Assembly: GCF_030705605.1 (NCBI RefSeq)
Contig: NZ_JAPCKK010000014.1
Coordinates: 186,001-250,000, forward strand
Source: Paenibacillus zeirhizosphaerae
GTDB taxonomy: Bacteria > Bacillota > Bacilli > Paenibacillales > Paenibacillaceae
Direction: 5' to 3'
Length of the DNA stretch: 64,000 nucleotides
This document shows, piece after piece, positions 63,811 to 64,000 of the stretch; the first letter of the stretch is position 1, and the number at the start of each line of letters is the position of its first letter. The position numbers and the translations under genes were made by a program. The notes under the pieces were generated by a model, which worked only from the letters and a program-made list of their open reading frames with translations, searched no databases and was not told the DNA's origin.

Positions 63811-64000
63811 TCAAATGCACGTAGCTTTTTGTTCATTGGCAGCCATTTCCCTCCGCCCATCCTCAATTAAACGGTAAGCCCGCTCCACTTCCTCTTCGGA
63901 TGGGCTGGGCACCCCGTCCAGCGGATAGGCTCTACCCAGCGCCTGCCATTTGTAGATGCCCATCTGATGATAAGGAAGAATCTCGAACTTCTCAACTCCG
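63811..64000 (-). CDS. pflA: pyruvate formate-lyase activating enzyme, C-terminal part (cut by window edge)
   Basis: The last 62 codons are present. They read GVEKFEILPYHQMGIYKW, then QALGRAYPLDGVPSPSEEEV and a helical tail ending ATCI. The E-x-L-P-Y-H-x-M-G-x-Y-K-W string is the C-terminal signature of the radical-SAM enzyme PflA, which installs the glycyl radical on pyruvate formate-lyase. The radical-SAM cysteines lie outside the window. pflB is expected upstream. Confidence 0.85.
   Translation of the reverse strand, partial: GVEKFEILPYHQMGIYKWQALGRAYPLDGVPSPSEEEVERAYRLIEDGRREMAANEQKATCI

Noticed and set aside
63684..63866. 60-codon ORF near the right edge
   Set aside because: It overlaps the pflA 3' end out of frame and its terminator, and has no conserved features.

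Overview
The window is chromosomal DNA of an endospore-forming, low-to-moderate GC Firmicute, most likely Paenibacillus or a close relative. Three things support this. The sporulation genes spo0A, spoIVB, spoIIM, spoIIIAA-AH and mciZ are present. Gene order is strongly collinear with the Bacillus subtilis yqh-yqk region. Paenibacillus-type features also occur: a collagen-like exosporium-type protein, copper-amine-oxidase-like 'stalk' domains, and a YesM/YesN two-component system beside a sugar ABC transporter. Nearly all core genes lie on the minus strand.

Layout. 1-1180: 3' part of a collagen-like glycoprotein gene (plus strand). 1308-7927 (minus): nudF, an endonuclease Q family gene, spoIIM, fur, yqzK, xerD, deoB and pupG. 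8039-9597: two very small plus-strand genes absent from ordinary ORF lists, mciZ (FtsZ inhibitor) and prli42 (stressosome anchor), on either side of a YqjE-type M20 peptidase. 9654-15342 (minus): branched-chain 2-oxoacid dehydrogenase operon lpdV-bkdAA-bkdAB-bkdB, then lipB, whose product starts lipoylation of the E2. 15471-17802: a small coiled-coil ORF, thymidine kinase, spo0M with an ECF-type promoter, and a zinc-finger membrane protein that looks frameshifted.

17920-33373 (minus): spo0A, spoIVB, recN, argR, an uncharacterised membrane gene, tlyA, dxs, ispA, xseB, xseA, folD, nusB, a DUF2273 gene, amaP, asp23, accC and accB, read here from the 3' to the 5' end. 33939-40044 (minus): the eight-gene spoIIIA operon behind a good sigma-E promoter, plus yqhV. 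40203-42324 (plus): sulfolactate genes comA and comB (yitD/yitC type) and a DUF441 membrane gene. 42329-46173 (minus): aspartokinase lysC with an internal beta-subunit start, efp, pepQ and yqhR. 46421-47741 (plus): yqhQ and a yqhP-like gene. 47814-54104 (minus): a patatin, a GHL10 glycoside-hydrolase-like protein, mntR, ccdA and metG, with metG preceded by a methionine T-box leader. 54492-57120 (minus): yidD and a large secreted stalk/PKD-like protein. 57353-63605 (minus): an operon of sugar-binding lipoprotein, two permeases, histidine kinase and response regulator. The right edge cuts through the 3' end of pflA.

The genes support sporulation control (Spo0A, Spo0M, SpoIVB, SpoIIM, the SpoIIIA channel, MciZ), spore-associated metabolism (sulfolactate, branched-chain acyl-CoA and fatty acid precursors), and DNA or nucleotide maintenance. 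No wholly new multigene system was found. The most unusual signals are regulatory or structural: a near-perfect 33-bp palindrome carrying two 0A boxes and overlapping sigma-A and sigma-H promoters before spo0A, an internal lysC start, a lysC terminator inside the opposing coding sequence, perfect intercistronic hairpins, a thymidine kinase with an altered P-loop, a 13-residue tandem repeat in SpoIIIAH, and a palindromic repeat-like element upstream of accB.
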